A stretch of 64,000 nt of DNA from Pseudomonadota bacterium (GTDB taxonomy: Bacteria; Pseudomonadota; Gammaproteobacteria; Steroidobacterales; Steroidobacteraceae), in the NCBI GenBank assembly GCA_016703895.1, contig JADJBE010000001.1:373501-437500 (forward strand). The letters run 5' to 3'. Below, piece by piece: positions 1-10,190 of the stretch. The notes beneath the pieces were generated by a model, which saw only the letters and a program-made list of their open reading frames with translations, did no database searches and was not told the DNA's origin. A program made the position numbers and the translations under genes. Position 1 is the stretch's first letter, and each line of letters starts with the position of its first letter.

Positions 1-559
1 TTAGGGAGAGCGCGACGCGCTCAACGAGGGCGAAACCAAGCAGGGTCGTCGCTAACAACAATACCGCAGCAATCGCGGCAATCTGCCATCGCGACTTGCG
101 TGACGGTGGTGCCACTGGCGCGACTGCAGCAGTATCCAGAACAAGCGTCGCATCGGGCACAATAGCGCTGTCGGCTGGTGTCTCCAACTCGACAGGCGCC
201 GGCACAATTTCGGACGTCTGAACTGAAATGCGGGCAACACGGTCGTCGACCTGCTCCACCACCATCGTAACCGCTTCGCATTCGATGCTATCGCCTGAGT
301 TGAGTGCAAGCGCGGCCTCTGCCAGCTCACCATTGACTCGCAAAGCATAGCCCGCAGCAGGATGCACTTGGAGCGTGTCCCCAGACCAGGCGATACTGCA
401 CAGCCGCAGGCTGCCAGATAGCTTCTCTGCTACGTCCACCGCCTGCACATGGCCATCAACCGTTACTACGAGCGCATCATGCACGGTCTCCACATCGCCA
501 TTGACGCGCACCACGATGCGCGGCGAGGACAACTCGGGTTCATCAGCGGATGTTCGCAT
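1..559 (-). CDS. Membrane-anchored protein with FHA-like N-terminus (partial, runs off left edge)
   Basis: The first 186 residues are visible and the reading frame is still open at base 1. Residues 1-100 are beta-rich. The stretch around 72-95, with a V-N-G followed by an S-G-D-S-I-E element, resembles the end of an FHA-type fold, though this is too weak to assign. A Pro/Ala-rich linker (about 118-153) leads to a basic patch and one membrane segment (about 158-178), so the remaining C-terminal part should lie across the inner membrane. The ATG lies 20 bp after the stop of the PEGA kinase, so it is the last visible gene of that operon. A role in kinase signalling is inferred from position only; the family is not recognised. 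Confidence 0.6.
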   Translation of the reverse strand, partial: MRTSADEPELSSPRIVVRVNGDVETVHDALVVTVDGHVQAVDVAEKLSGSLRLCSIAWSGDTLQVHPAAGYALRVNGELAEAALALNSGDSIECEAVTMVVEQVDDRVARISVQTSEIVPAPVELETPADSAIVPDATLVLDTAAVAPVAPPSRKSRWQIAAIAAVLLLATTLLGFALVERVALSL

Positions 560-579
560 CACTCGCTGCTAACAAATTT

Positions 580-3231
580 TCAGATGGGTTCGACACAACG
601 AACGACGATGGTCTGCGGCTCAATACCAGGCGCGAGCGTGAATTCTCGCCGCACGTCACGATACCCCTGCCGCCGACCGATGATCGTGTATTGCCCAGGT
701 TTAAGCTCGAGCTCACGCCGCTCAAAGGCACCGAAATATCCCACACGCTGAATCGCGACTTCAGTCGCGTTGTCCGATTCAAGTGCGAGGGTGACTGGGC
801 GGTCGAAGTCAGGCAAGAGCATTTCCAGGCGTGAGATCTGCGAACGAATGACGGGCCCCTGATCCGACAGGCCGCGAGCCCGCTCAAGCAAAGCATCAGT
901 TTCAGCACGCACCGCTGCGGAGGCCAGTCGTTCCGGTCGTTCGATGACGTTCTGCAGTCGCCGCGACAAATCCGCGCGCGGCAACGCTCGGGCCTTGCCT
1001 CGCTGCGCGAAGGCCAGCGAAGGATCATTGGCTAGCGCCTGTTCGTACAGTGCCAATGCCTCCGTCCAGCGCTCTTCGGCCACTAGCCGCGCGGCCGTTA
1101 CTTCGAGATTCGCATCCGCGACACCACGGGAAGTCGCAGCCACTTGTGTTAACGCCTCGCTTACCTCAGCTGCTTCTGGCCGCAACTGTTGCGCTCGCAG
1201 AAAACTCGCTCGCGCCGAATTTGCACGACCGGCCGCGAGGGCCGCAAGTCCGTCGCCCATCGCCTTCGCAAACGCCGAATCGCTCGCCTTGGTACGCAGT
1301 GCCTCGAGACCGGCTGTCGCTGCCGAGTTTTCCGCTTGCTCCTCAAGCACCCGTCGATACATACGTTCTGCCGAGACAAGGTCTCCAGCGTCTGCCGCAG
1401 CCTCGGCCTGCGCCAAAAGCGGGGCAACTTCCAACAACTTGGTCAGGTGGGCAAGGCCCGCGCTGGCCCGAGAATTCCCAGGATCAATCTTTCCCGCCGT
1501 CTCATAGGCCTGCCGCGCAATCGCAGCGTCCGCGGTTGCCAGCGCCCGATCGCCAGCTGCGAGTTGCGCCTCGAGCGCTGCTGGCGCCTCGGCCTCAATC
1601 GCCGCGATCGCCTTCCGAAGCACCGCTGTCAATTCGTTAGCCGTGCCCAGATCGTCCCGCTCGAGGGCAGCCACAAGCTCTGCGGCACTTGCCTTAGCGC
1701 GCGCGAACCCGTCGCCGCTCCAGAGCACGGCACCGCGTTGATCCAGCGCGGTGATTTGCGCGCCCAATTCGTCGCTCTCGGCGCGTCGCTCAGCCAGCTG
1801 CCTGGCCATGTCCCGGCGCTCCTCGGCCGTCGGCCCCACGGAATCCGCCACGGGGATAGCAGCAGGCGCAGGTACAGTTTGGACGGCCACACGGGGCAGC
1901 CAGACAAAAATAGCTACCACAGCAGCAGCTAGCGCGGCTGCGGCAAGCCAAACACCGGTACGCCGAACCCGTGGACGCGCGGCACCCGAGCGAAACACGT
2001 CTTCTATCCGTGGCACTGGGGAGCGCGCTAAGTCCGTCAGCTCCTTGAGGTCGACAAGCGGCAAATCGCCATGTCTTGTCCCGCCAGCCGCCATGACACC
2101 CACCTCAATCGAATCGTCGAGCGCCGCATCAGCGCGTCGATCCTCCACTCTTCGCTCCGCCGGGGAAGGTCCCGTGGTACGTGGTGCTGCGCCCCTAATC
2201 TCGGCAGGCCGCTGCCGCTCATTCGGAAGGGTGCGGCTCCCGGCAAACTCGCGAAATATCGGCACAAACTCAGCCGGCTCATCTAGCCCCGCAATTCTGG
2301 CGTCGTCTTCCTCAAAATCTGCTGCTGGCAACGGCAACGCTTGGGTGATATTCAGCGCATCGAGCGTCGAGTTCTCGTTGGGACCCGGATAAGACTTGGG
2401 ATCCCGGCGCAGGGACTGCAGCATCTCCTCTGGTGCCGCCAGCGTGTCGTGCAATATCGAATTCAACTCCGAGGCCACATCGTGCATGGTTGCGGGGCGA
2501 GCAGCGGGACGTTTCGCCAGCATTCGCATAACGAGTTGCTCGAGCCGCGGCGGGATCGGATAGGCCGGGCTTAGTGCCGGCGCGGGCTCCTTGCACACAC
2601 GCTCCACGTCGAAGTTTGGATAGAAGGGTGGCGCGCCTGACAGTAGTTCGTAGGCGAGCGCACCGAGCCCGTAGATATCATCCGCCGCGGTCGGCGGCTC
2701 ACCGGACAACTGTTGTGGGCTGGCCGTAAAAGGCGAGCCGGGCAGAGAGTTATCAGCATCGCCCTCAGCTGCAGCCGAACCAAAGTCTGCAAGCAGCACG
2801 CGCCGACCCACATCGAGCAGTACGTTGCCCGACTTGAGATCGCGATGCACTATGCCGCGCGAGTGCGCATGCTCCAGGGCCCGTGCTACCTCGATCAGGA
2901 GCGGTACGATGCGGGTATAGCGCTGCCCGCGCAGACTCCGGAGATCGCCCCCGGGCGCGAAAGTCATAGGCAGCACCGCTTGCCGTTCGTCTCGAAGTGG
3001 CTCGTACACTCGCAACACGCCAGGATGATTCAACCGCGAAGAGAGCGTGAACTCACGCTCGAGCACCCGCCAGGCAGCCGAGGATTGCGTGAGTTGCGGA
3101 TACAGGATCTTGAGTGCAACGTCGAGTTCGCGCACTTCATCGTATGCACGCCAGACTTCGCCGAAACCACCAGCTCCGATCTTCTCGCGCAATACGAAGC
3201 GGCCGCACACGCGTGCGTTGGCTTCATTCAT
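580..3231 (-). CDS. Membrane-bound Ser/Thr protein kinase with periplasmic repeats and C-terminal PEGA domain
   Basis: This is an 883-residue Hanks-type kinase. The glycine loop is at about 19-25 (GAGGFGEV), the ATP lysine is K41, the catalytic loop HRDLKSGN is at 129-136 and the DFG motif is at 149-151, so it should be active. A low-complexity linker follows the kinase domain. One membrane segment rich in Ala/Val (around 430-450) separates it from a long alpha-helical, TPR-like region. The last about 70 residues resemble a PEGA domain (G-x-Y-x-I-x-x-R-x-x-G-Y). The expected topology is a cytoplasmic kinase and an extracytoplasmic sensor. It lies downstream of three lipoprotein genes and just upstream of a membrane protein, so those are plausible partners. 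The substrate is unknown. Confidence 0.9.
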   Translation of the reverse strand: MNEANARVCGRFVLREKIGAGGFGEVWRAYDEVRELDVALKILYPQLTQSSAAWRVLEREFTLSSRLNHPGVLRVYEPLRDERQAVLPMTFAPGGDLRSLRGQRYTRIVPLLIEVARALEHAHSRGIVHRDLKSGNVLLDVGRRVLLADFGSAAAEGDADNSLPGSPFTASPQQLSGEPPTAADDIYGLGALAYELLSGAPPFYPNFDVERVCKEPAPALSPAYPIPPRLEQLVMRMLAKRPAARPATMHDVASELNSILHDTLAAPEEMLQSLRRDPKSYPGPNENSTLDALNITQALPLPAADFEEDDARIAGLDEPAEFVPIFREFAGSRTLPNERQRPAEIRGAAPRTTGPSPAERRVEDRRADAALDDSIEVGVMAAGGTRHGDLPLVDLKELTDLARSPVPRIEDVFRSGAARPRVRRTGVWLAAAALAAAVVAIFVWLPRVAVQTVPAPAAIPVADSVGPTAEERRDMARQLAERRAESDELGAQITALDQRGAVLWSGDGFARAKASAAELVAALERDDLGTANELTAVLRKAIAAIEAEAPAALEAQLAAGDRALATADAAIARQAYETAGKIDPGNSRASAGLAHLTKLLEVAPLLAQAEAAADAGDLVSAERMYRRVLEEQAENSAATAGLEALRTKASDSAFAKAMGDGLAALAAGRANSARASFLRAQQLRPEAAEVSEALTQVAATSRGVADANLEVTAARLVAEERWTEALALYEQALANDPSLAFAQRGKARALPRADLSRRLQNVIERPERLASAAVRAETDALLERARGLSDQGPVIRSQISRLEMLLPDFDRPVTLALESDNATEVAIQRVGYFGAFERRELELKPGQYTIIGRRQGYRDVRREFTLAPGIEPQTIVVRCVEPI

Positions 3232-3270
3232 AATCTTGTTACCGGACTTCTTGGACTATCAATGAGTTAT

Positions 3271-4557
3271 TCAACTCGACGGCGGTGCTTCCGTACCAAC
3301 GGGCACCGCGGGCGCTGAGCCGGCTACGCCACCCGATTCTTCCAGGTAGATCTGCCGCAGGAGTTTGCGCCATTCACGGTACTGTTCCTCAGCGCTGCCG
3401 GTGAGTCGCAGTGTACGACCCTCCACCTCGACTAGCTGCGGCGCTACCTCGGCCTCGAAACTCTCGCTCAGTTCTTTGAGTGATTCGGCGTGGACTCGAG
3501 CATCAGAAAACTTCTTGATTCCTGACAAAACCGCTGCAATTCCGCCGACAGTGCCAGCCGTCCGCGCTGCCGATTGCACGTTCCGGCACGTGTAGGCATC
3601 GCCTGCACATTGATTGGGCACTAGGATCGACGCCAGCACCGCCGCAGCACCAAGTCCTGCTCGCAAACGCGCCGACGAACGTGCCCGGTCCTCTTTCTCA
3701 ATCTCCTCATAACTAGTCTGTCGCCAGCTACCATAGGACTCGCTCATACCAGCCGCGAAACCTGCGTAATAGCCATTGACAGTATCGATCATTGTGTCAT
3801 CGCGCTCGCGGATGCGCTCAACTCTTTCGACAAACGGGTCGTTAGTGGCAGGCAACCGCACAACTCGCAGCACACCGGCTTTGTCCGGCGATGCAAAGCC
3901 GCTCATGGTCTCAGGCGCGAGATCACGAGCGAATTTGAGCCCCGTCAAGCGCCGCAAATCCTGTCTGTCCTGCGCAGTCAACTTCTGGCGCACTGCCAGC
4001 AGGTCGTTAGCGATTTCCGCGTAGACATTTTGAAACGGGTCACGGGCCTTGAGCGCCTGAGGTGTCTTGTACGAACCCAAGTCGGCGGCACTACCGTAGC
4101 GCTTGGCATCTAGCCAGACGCGACCCGCCGAATCAGTAGCCGAAACCGCCAACGCCAACTCACGCCCGGTTGAGTACAGAATCTTGCCGGTCACGAGCAA
4201 GTCGACAGAGTCGGCGTTCTCAGGCACAACGCGCACTGCACCCCACTGCGACGTTGACTCAAGAGTCTGACGCAGTAACGTAGGCAGATAATGTGCTTCT
4301 GCCTTGCGTAAATCGGGATAAATTCGTAGTTTTGCCAAAGCTTCGAGATCATCCGCCTTGTCAGCCGGGATCCCGGGATCGAAGACGCGAATGCCGACAT
4401 CGAGCAATTCGTCCTGCGGGATCTCGGCGGTTGACTGCACGGCGGCAATCTTTGGCAGTGGCTTGGTTTCCTGCACCACGCAACCGCTGAGAGCGAGTGC
4501 GCCGGCCAGCAATAAACTCGCAGCAGCAATGCGCTGAATGGCAGCCAGGTGCCTCAC
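3271..4557 (-). CDS. Lipoprotein of unknown function, kinase-cluster associated
   Basis: This envelope protein of about 428 residues has a lipoprotein signal: a short basic start, a hydrophobic Ala/Leu core and the lipobox L-S-G-C. I prefer the GTG at 4557 because it overlaps the upstream stop as GTGA and gives a normal signal length. An in-frame start at 4593 would add 12 residues and an unusually long n-region. The central part reads as a mixed alpha/beta domain. A glycine/alanine-rich hydrophobic stretch (around 300) and a C-terminal helical segment with S-A-E-E-Q-Y-R-E-W follow. I do not recognise the family. It sits 39 bp upstream of the kinase gene and is part of the same transcription unit. 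Confidence 0.7.
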   Translation of the reverse strand: MRHLAAIQRIAAASLLLAGALALSGCVVQETKPLPKIAAVQSTAEIPQDELLDVGIRVFDPGIPADKADDLEALAKLRIYPDLRKAEAHYLPTLLRQTLESTSQWGAVRVVPENADSVDLLVTGKILYSTGRELALAVSATDSAGRVWLDAKRYGSAADLGSYKTPQALKARDPFQNVYAEIANDLLAVRQKLTAQDRQDLRRLTGLKFARDLAPETMSGFASPDKAGVLRVVRLPATNDPFVERVERIRERDDTMIDTVNGYYAGFAAGMSESYGSWRQTSYEEIEKEDRARSSARLRAGLGAAAVLASILVPNQCAGDAYTCRNVQSAARTAGTVGGIAAVLSGIKKFSDARVHAESLKELSESFEAEVAPQLVEVEGRTLRLTGSAEEQYREWRKLLRQIYLEESGGVAGSAPAVPVGTEAPPSS

Positions 4558-5225
4558 GAGGTACTGCGCTTGTACTGTTCGTACTCTTTCCACAGCTTTT
4601 CCTTCAGCTCCGGGTCAGTTTCGTTTTCTGCCGCTCGCCGCAATCGCCGCGCAACGATATCGTCATCGACACCAGCCGGCCTATTTGCGGCATTTGCACC
4701 GCCACCACCGGTGCCGCCGGATACCGTATCCGCAGGTTTGTTGCCACTCTTGTTTGCAGATTTCGTTTCCACGTCCGACTGCAGCTCGCCAGGTCGGTTG
4801 CCAGCATCTGCCGTTAAGGCACCAGTATCGCCGTCACCTTCGCTCTCTGTGCGACGCGCATCTCGAGCGGCACCCTCAGCGGCTCGCGCATCGCGCTCGC
4901 TGGCCACGCGCTCCTGTTCTTTGCGCAACGTCTCGTCGAATTCGCCTAACGAGTCGTCCAATCGCTTGTCCAATTTTCCACGGCGCTCAGCAGCAGTTTG
5001 CGCACCATCCCCGGACGATCCGTCCGGCAACTTGGCCGCAGCCTCGCCCGCCTCACCGCCAGACTGACCGGCGGAGTCAGGCAACTTCGGTGCACTTGGC
5101 GCACTTGGCGCACTTGGCGCACTTGGCGCACCGCCTATTCCGGCGGCGCAGCTTGCGACGAGCAGCAAACACACAGGTACTACGAGCCAACGAATCAACG
5201 CAGAACTGCGACCAGCGACGCGCAT
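4554..5225 (-). CDS. Repeat-containing lipoprotein, low complexity, charged
   Basis: This protein of about 223 residues has a lipoprotein signal ending in V-A-S-C, followed by a run of Ala-Pro-Ser triplets. A long charged, Gly/Ala/Glu/Arg-rich region with little predicted globular structure comes next, and the C-terminus is a short basic helix. The ATG at 5225 overlaps the upstream stop by one base (TGATG), which suggests coupling. A TTG at 5228 is an alternative start. The composition suggests a flexible linker or cell-wall spanning lipoprotein. No family is recognised. It belongs to the lipoprotein-kinase operon. Confidence 0.65.
   Translation of the reverse strand: MRVAGRSSALIRWLVVPVCLLLVASCAAGIGGAPSAPSAPSAPSAPKLPDSAGQSGGEAGEAAAKLPDGSSGDGAQTAAERRGKLDKRLDDSLGEFDETLRKEQERVASERDARAAEGAARDARRTESEGDGDTGALTADAGNRPGELQSDVETKSANKSGNKPADTVSGGTGGGGANAANRPAGVDDDIVARRLRRAAENETDPELKEKLWKEYEQYKRSTS
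5092..5127 (-). repeat. Four perfect 9-bp tandem repeats encoding Ala-Pro-Ser
   Basis: Four exact copies of GCACTTGGC (plus-strand reading) lie end to end. On the minus strand each copy encodes one Ala-Pro-Ser triplet of the lipoprotein just after its lipidated cysteine. Unit length is a multiple of three, so slippage would change the tether length without breaking the frame. Confidence 0.9.
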
Positions 5226-5944
5226 CAATTCGTTCCCACCTGCGACGTCACCGCACTACCGGCGGACTGACCACCCGTGAAAAACGACCGCAGCTGCTCT
5301 GACAATCGATTGCAGGCCGTGCCTTCGACACGCGCAATGAAGGGTATCGGCACCACGGCGCCGACAATGGCCGATGTGCCGGTGACGTTGGTACCCACCG
5401 TACCGGCCGACTTGGCCTGCTGCAGGTCCCAAATCGTGGCCTCGTAGTCGGATTCCTTCTCCCACCAGCCAAAACCGATGCAACCCGCCGCGCCAGGCGC
5501 CGCGCCGCAGGCCAGACTGCCGCCGCCGTCCGTCTTGCGCGTTGCACCGTCCAGCCAAACGACATAACGCACGCCGGTTTCGGCGATGCGCTCGGTGACT
5601 CCGGGCCGCTCCAACAACGCGGTCACGGCCTCAGCTTTGTTGGGCGCCGTACCGGGTTCGAACCAGGGGAACATCTTGTCGACAAAGGCGTCGTTGCCAT
5701 GGACCTTGATGCCCGTGGCGCCGCGTGCCAGATTTTTGGCTAAGCAATCCATGAATCGATCCTCTGACGCCGCACCTTCCACCTGGGGTTTTGCCAGCAC
5801 CACCACCGCTTCGTCGCCCGCAATCTGCGTTGCCAATTGCCGTGATTCCTCAGTCCGGGCGTGCATACATCCGCTTAGTATCAGTGCGCCAGAAACCGCG
5901 ACGGTCGCGGGCAAAAATGCAGCAAAACGAGTGCTTGGCGCCAT
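5225..5944 (-). CDS. Lipoprotein of unknown function, first gene of kinase cluster
   Basis: This 239-residue protein has a lipoprotein signal peptide with lipobox L-S-G-C at about 23-26. The mature part begins with an A-G-D-E-A-V-V-V-L strand, contains four or five cysteines (around C67, a C-G..G-C pair near 145-155 and one near 215) and has a Gly/Val-rich hydrophobic patch near 190-205. The layout loosely recalls small outer-membrane accessory lipoproteins but no family is recognised. It is the promoter-proximal gene of the minus-strand group ending in the PEGA kinase and the edge-truncated membrane protein. The 197 bp upstream carry no gene and probably hold the promoter. Confidence 0.7.
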   Translation of the reverse strand: MAPSTRFAAFLPATVAVSGALILSGCMHARTEESRQLATQIAGDEAVVVLAKPQVEGAASEDRFMDCLAKNLARGATGIKVHGNDAFVDKMFPWFEPGTAPNKAEAVTALLERPGVTERIAETGVRYVVWLDGATRKTDGGGSLACGAAPGAAGCIGFGWWEKESDYEATIWDLQQAKSAGTVGTNVTGTSAIVGAVVPIPFIARVEGTACNRLSEQLRSFFTGGQSAGSAVTSQVGTN

Positions 5945-6141
5945 GGCTGGTCTCCCATCGACGGTGAGAGGGAACTACGTGCTGGACGACGCGCAGGCAG
6001 TCGCCAAGACACCGACCCAGTATGCCACGGACACCCCCTCTCCCAAGCTATGACCGCCGCCGCCCGCTACGGTTCCGGCACGGCACCATCTTGCAGCAGC
6101 AGAATCTTGAGCCGACGAGCCTGAATCGGCCGTGAATGCGG

Positions 6142-7435
6142 TCAGCCGGGGGCCGCGCGCGCCAAGTCAGGAGGGTCGTCGCGCGCCGGCGGCGGGAACC
6201 GATCGAGGTGGGCGAGCTGCGGAAACAGCCGGCGATAGGCGACCACGACCAACAAGGTGCCGCAGCCGCCGACGACGACGGCTGGCACTACACCCCACCA
6301 ACTCGCCGTTACGCCCGATTCAAACTCGCCCAGCTCATTGGACGCGCCGATAAACATGGAACTGACCGCACTGACACGGCCGCGGATCGAATCGGGTGTT
6401 TCGAGCTGCACCAACAGCTGGCGGACAAACACACTCACCATGTCGCCCGCGCCGAGGAACACCAACGCGACCATCGACAGGACGAAATTCGTGGAGAGCG
6501 CAAACACCAGGGTGGCCACGCCAAACAGGGCGACACCGCCAAACATCCAGTTGCCCGCGTATCGCTCGACCGGCCGCAGACCCAACCACACGGCCATGAT
6601 CGCCGCGCCTACGCCAGGAGCTGCGCGCAGCGCGCCGAAGCCCGCCGGACCCACTTGCAACACCTCGGTAGCGAATATCGGTCGCAAGGCGGTAGCGCCA
6701 CCTAACAAGACTGCGAACAAATCGAGCCAGATGGCGCCAAACAACGGCTGCTTGCGCCAGACAAAACGCAGGCCATCGAGCACGTCGCGCAAACGCCAAT
6801 CGACTGCCGCCATTCGCGCGCGCACCTGACCGACGCTGGCCATCAATATCGTTGCCACCACCAACAGACCAGCCGCGACGGCATAGGCCCATTCGACTCC
6901 CGCTATCACGAGTAAGCCGCCCAGCGACGGCCCGGCGATCACGCCCACCTGAAACAGCATCGCGTTCACGGACAAAGCGCCCGGGAAAGCGGCGGCCGGC
7001 ACCAGGTTGGGCGTCATCGCCTGACTGGCCGGCATCCAGAACGATCGCGCGATACCGACCAGCGCGACCGCCAAAAATACCATCCAGACCGCCCGGCTGT
7101 GCGTCAGCGTAAATGCCAGCAACATCACCGCGGCTACCAACTCGAGCACAGGCCGCAACCATAACGCTACGGCGATCCAGCCGATCAGCGACTTGCCCCG
7201 CTGGCAGGATCAGCAGAAAGAACGGCAGAAACTGGGCGAGGCCCACGACGCCGAGATCAAGCGGATCGCCGGTGAGATGCCACAATTGATAACCCACGCC
7301 GATGGCGATCATCTGCCACGCCAGCGTGGCGCACAGGCGCCCGATCGCAAAGCGCGCGAACGGGCGATGCGACAGCGCAACGAGCGCCGGCGAGCGGCGC
7401 TCGCCCGAGGATGGCGACGATTTCAGAGTAACCAT
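6142..7435 (-). pseudogene. MFS exporter, EntS-like, with one frameshift
   Basis: Two reading frames together give one major-facilitator protein of about 430 residues. The N-terminal part (7435 to about 7152) includes the typical loop A-D-R-L-D-R-R between helices 2 and 3. The rest (about 7150 to 6142) continues with helices 4-12, including a G-R-V-S-A-V segment. The join fits one extra base near 7150, after which the frame would read V-A-A-V-L-E-L-V. The family (MFS_3, enterobactin-exporter-like) usually exports small molecules using the proton gradient. It is divergent from the tandem hydrolase gene. Whether the gene is dead or the indel is a sequencing error cannot be settled here. Confidence 0.75.
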
Positions 7436-7557
7436 AGGATGCGAGCGCGCATGTTAGCTGGTAACGTTGTCGAGTGGAGCTTCGCGGTTGGCGCGGCCCA
7501 CGATTTTTGGCAGTACGGCGGCCTTTGCCGCAGGCGCTATCCACGATGAGGTTTACC

Positions 7558-9257
7558 ATGGCAGCAGCATTGAAGATCAGCCGGCACTTCGCCTCAATTC
7601 TCGACGGGCGCTGGGGCGACCGGCAGGTTCACTATCGGCGTTGCGGCAGTGGCCCGCTAGTGATTCTGCTGCATCAGTCGCCCTTGTCGTCGCGGGATAT
7701 GGTCTCGACCATGCAACGCTGGGGCCAGCACTTCACCTGTATCGCACCCGATACGCCAGGGTTCGGGCTCTCCGACCCACTCGGTGTCGACCGCGCCGAA
7801 GTCGCGGACATCGCGCAGGCACAGATCGAATTCTTCGACGCCCTCGGTGTCGGCAAGGCCGCCGTCTACGGCTTTCACACCGGTGCGATGGTCGCTGCCG
7901 GCCTCGCGCAGCATTTTCCGGAACGCGTGATCTGCGCGGTGGCCAACGGCTACGTACTTCTCACCGAGCAGGATCGGGCGGACATTCTGGCTAACTACTT
8001 GCCGTCGCTCGAACCGAAGTGGGACGGCTCGCACCTGACCTGGCTCTGGAGCCGGATGCGCGAGCAGACGATCTTCTTTCCGTGGTACCGCAAGGGTCTG
8101 GCGGACCGCCTCGACTTCGACGTGCCGGCGCCGGAGATGCTGCAGGCCGCCGCGCTCGACATGCTGCGCTCCGGCGACCACTATCGAGTTGGCTATCGTG
8201 CTGCCTTCACGATGCGCAGCGACCAGGCGCTGCGCGAGATGCGCGTGCCGGTGCTCGTCACCGCCGCCAAGACCGACGTACTTGCTCAGCACCTGCCGCG
8301 CATTCGCGCCAAGGCGGCGAGCGTCAGCGGCGAAGCCGGCGGCACGGTCGAACAGACGCTGGATCTGGTGGCAGCGTGGCTGCGCAAACACAAGTTATCC
8401 GCTGCGCCGAAGCTGCAGGCCACCGCACCGATCAAGGGCCGGATGTGGCAGCAGATGCTGGATGTGCCCGGCGGGCAGTTGCGCATCCGTCGCAACACAG
8501 ATGCCGAGGGACGCGTGGTCGTGGTGCAACACGACGCCGCCGGCTCGAGCGACATCGTCAAACCCTTGGCCGAGTCCTTCATCGGACTGCGTCCGGTCGT
8601 CGCGATCGACCTGCCCGGTCACGGCGAGTCAGACAATACTTTGCCTGCCGGCAAGATTACCGTCACCACCTATGCCAAGGCACTGCTCAAAGCACTGGAT
8701 GCGCTCGGTATCAAGGAGTGCGACTTCATCGGCACTTGGGGTGGCGGGTTGGTAGGACTCGAGCTGGCGTTGATCGCGCCAAAACGAATCTCGCATTTGG
8801 CAATGGCCGATCTGTTGTATTTCCCGACGGCCCTCACCGCAGAGCTGAAGAAAACTATACGCCGGAAATCAAACCCGACTGGTACGGTGGCCATCTGCTC
8901 CATGCCTGGATGCTGATGCGCGATCAAGGCTTATTCTGGCCATGGTACCGCCGCACTCGCGAGGGCATCATCTGGAAGCCGCCGTACATCGATCCGGCCA
9001 TGGTGCATGCGCGTGTCATGGAGATATTTAAAGCACCCGAGATGTGGCGCGCTGCTTATCAGGCGCATTTCGCCTATCCGACCAAGAGCAAGCTAAAACA
9101 ACTCAAGACGCCGGCAGTGCTGGTCGCACCGCGCTGGGATCCGAATATCGATCACACGCGCCAGGCCGCAGCGGACTTCCCGCAGTTCCCTTTCGGCCAG
9201 ATGCCGGATGAAATGACCCGCTGGGGTGAAGAACTGGTGCCGTTTTTCAATAGTTAG
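7558..9257 (+). pseudogene. Tandem (two-domain) alpha/beta-hydrolase-fold protein, one frameshift
   Basis: The ATG at 7558 has an upstream GATGAGG. The first frame runs to 8916 and the true C-terminus continues in another frame to 9257. One missing A in the A4 run at 8851-8854 would restore a 566-residue protein (K-K-N-Y-T-P). Domain 1 (about 10-280) has H-Q-S-P-L-S-S at 39-45, D-T-P-G-F-G-L-S-D, and G-F-H-T-G at 105-109 where G-x-S-x-G is expected. Domain 2 (about 300-566) has D-L-P-G-H-G-E-S-D and G-T-W-G-G at its elbow. Neither domain has the usual serine nucleophile. The substrate is unknown. It is followed by an MBL-fold gene 14 bp downstream. Confidence 0.75.
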
Positions 9258-9271
9258 CAGGAGTAGAGGCT

Positions 9272-10160
9272 ATGCGCATCCACGCACTTTGCTCACTACT
9301 AGCAGTACTTGTCGCCGTTACGGCGCGTGCAGCCGATAGCTCGGCGCCAACCGCGCTCAAAGCGCCCGTGCTCGGCCACGAGGTGACCCAAGTTGGCCCC
9401 GACTACTACACGTTTCGCTACACCGGTACGCGGAGCGTGTTTCTGGTCACCGACGCGGGCGTCATCGTCACCGACCCGATCGAGGCGGCCGCAGCGCGTG
9501 TTGCGCGATGAGATCCGCAAGATCACGCCGCTACCGGTCAAGTACGTGGTGTACAGCCATGAGCACTGGGACCACGTCAGTGGCGGCCAGCTCTTCAAGG
9601 ATGAGGGGGCTGTATTCATCAGTCATGAGAATTGTGTGGCGCATTTCAAGGATTTGCCGAATCCGGATATCGTGCTGCCAGACCAGACCTACAGCGGCGA
9701 GCACTACGACCTGACACTGGGCAATCGCACCCTGCAGCTGCGCTACTATGGTCACAATCACGGCGATTGCCTCAGCGTCATGACGCCCGCGCACGTCAAC
9801 GTGCCCTTCATTGTCGACCTTGGCACCGCTGGCGGCATGCCGCTGCCGTTCATCCCGGACTACTCACTCCACCATTGGGTGCGGACGCTGCGTGAACTGG
9901 AAGCCGAGCCGTTCGATAGTTATGTGGGTGGCCATGGCATACCGGTGGCACCGAAATCACGGCTCACGGAACGGCGGCAGTATCTCGAAGCACTGATGAG
10001 CGAGACGAAGCGAGAGCTTGATGCTGGTACTGGGCTGGAGGACATCCCGGATATCGTGGCAACCCGGCTAACGGCGCGTTTCAAACATCTGCGCAACTTC
10101 GAACTCTGGGTACGGGACAACGTGCGGCGTACGATTACCTATTACGGCATGGGCTGGTGA
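9272..10160 (+). pseudogene. Secreted metallo-beta-lactamase-fold hydrolase, one frameshift
   Basis: A good ribosome site (AGGAG) precedes the ATG at 9272. The first about 75 residues hold a signal peptide ending A-R-A-A-D and the first beta strands. This frame stops at 9511. The rest of the fold continues in the next frame to 10160, beginning R-D-E-I-R-K-I. One extra G near 9493-9498 would explain it and give about 295 residues. The metal site motif S-H-E-H-W-D-H is intact, and further ligands are likely in G-H-N-H-G-D and G-G-H-G. The family hydrolyses many ester, amide or thioester substrates in the periplasm. It lies 14 bp after the tandem hydrolase gene, so the two are probably co-transcribed. 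Confidence 0.8.
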
Positions 10161-10190
10161 GCGGCACGCGACGGCGAAATTAACGGCCAG

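Noticed and set aside
8848..8862. A programmed -1 frameshift at GAAGAAAACT in the tandem hydrolase gene.
   Set aside because: The sequence is not a classical X-XXY-YYZ slippery heptamer, and no stimulatory hairpin was evident. A missing A in the run explains it more simply.
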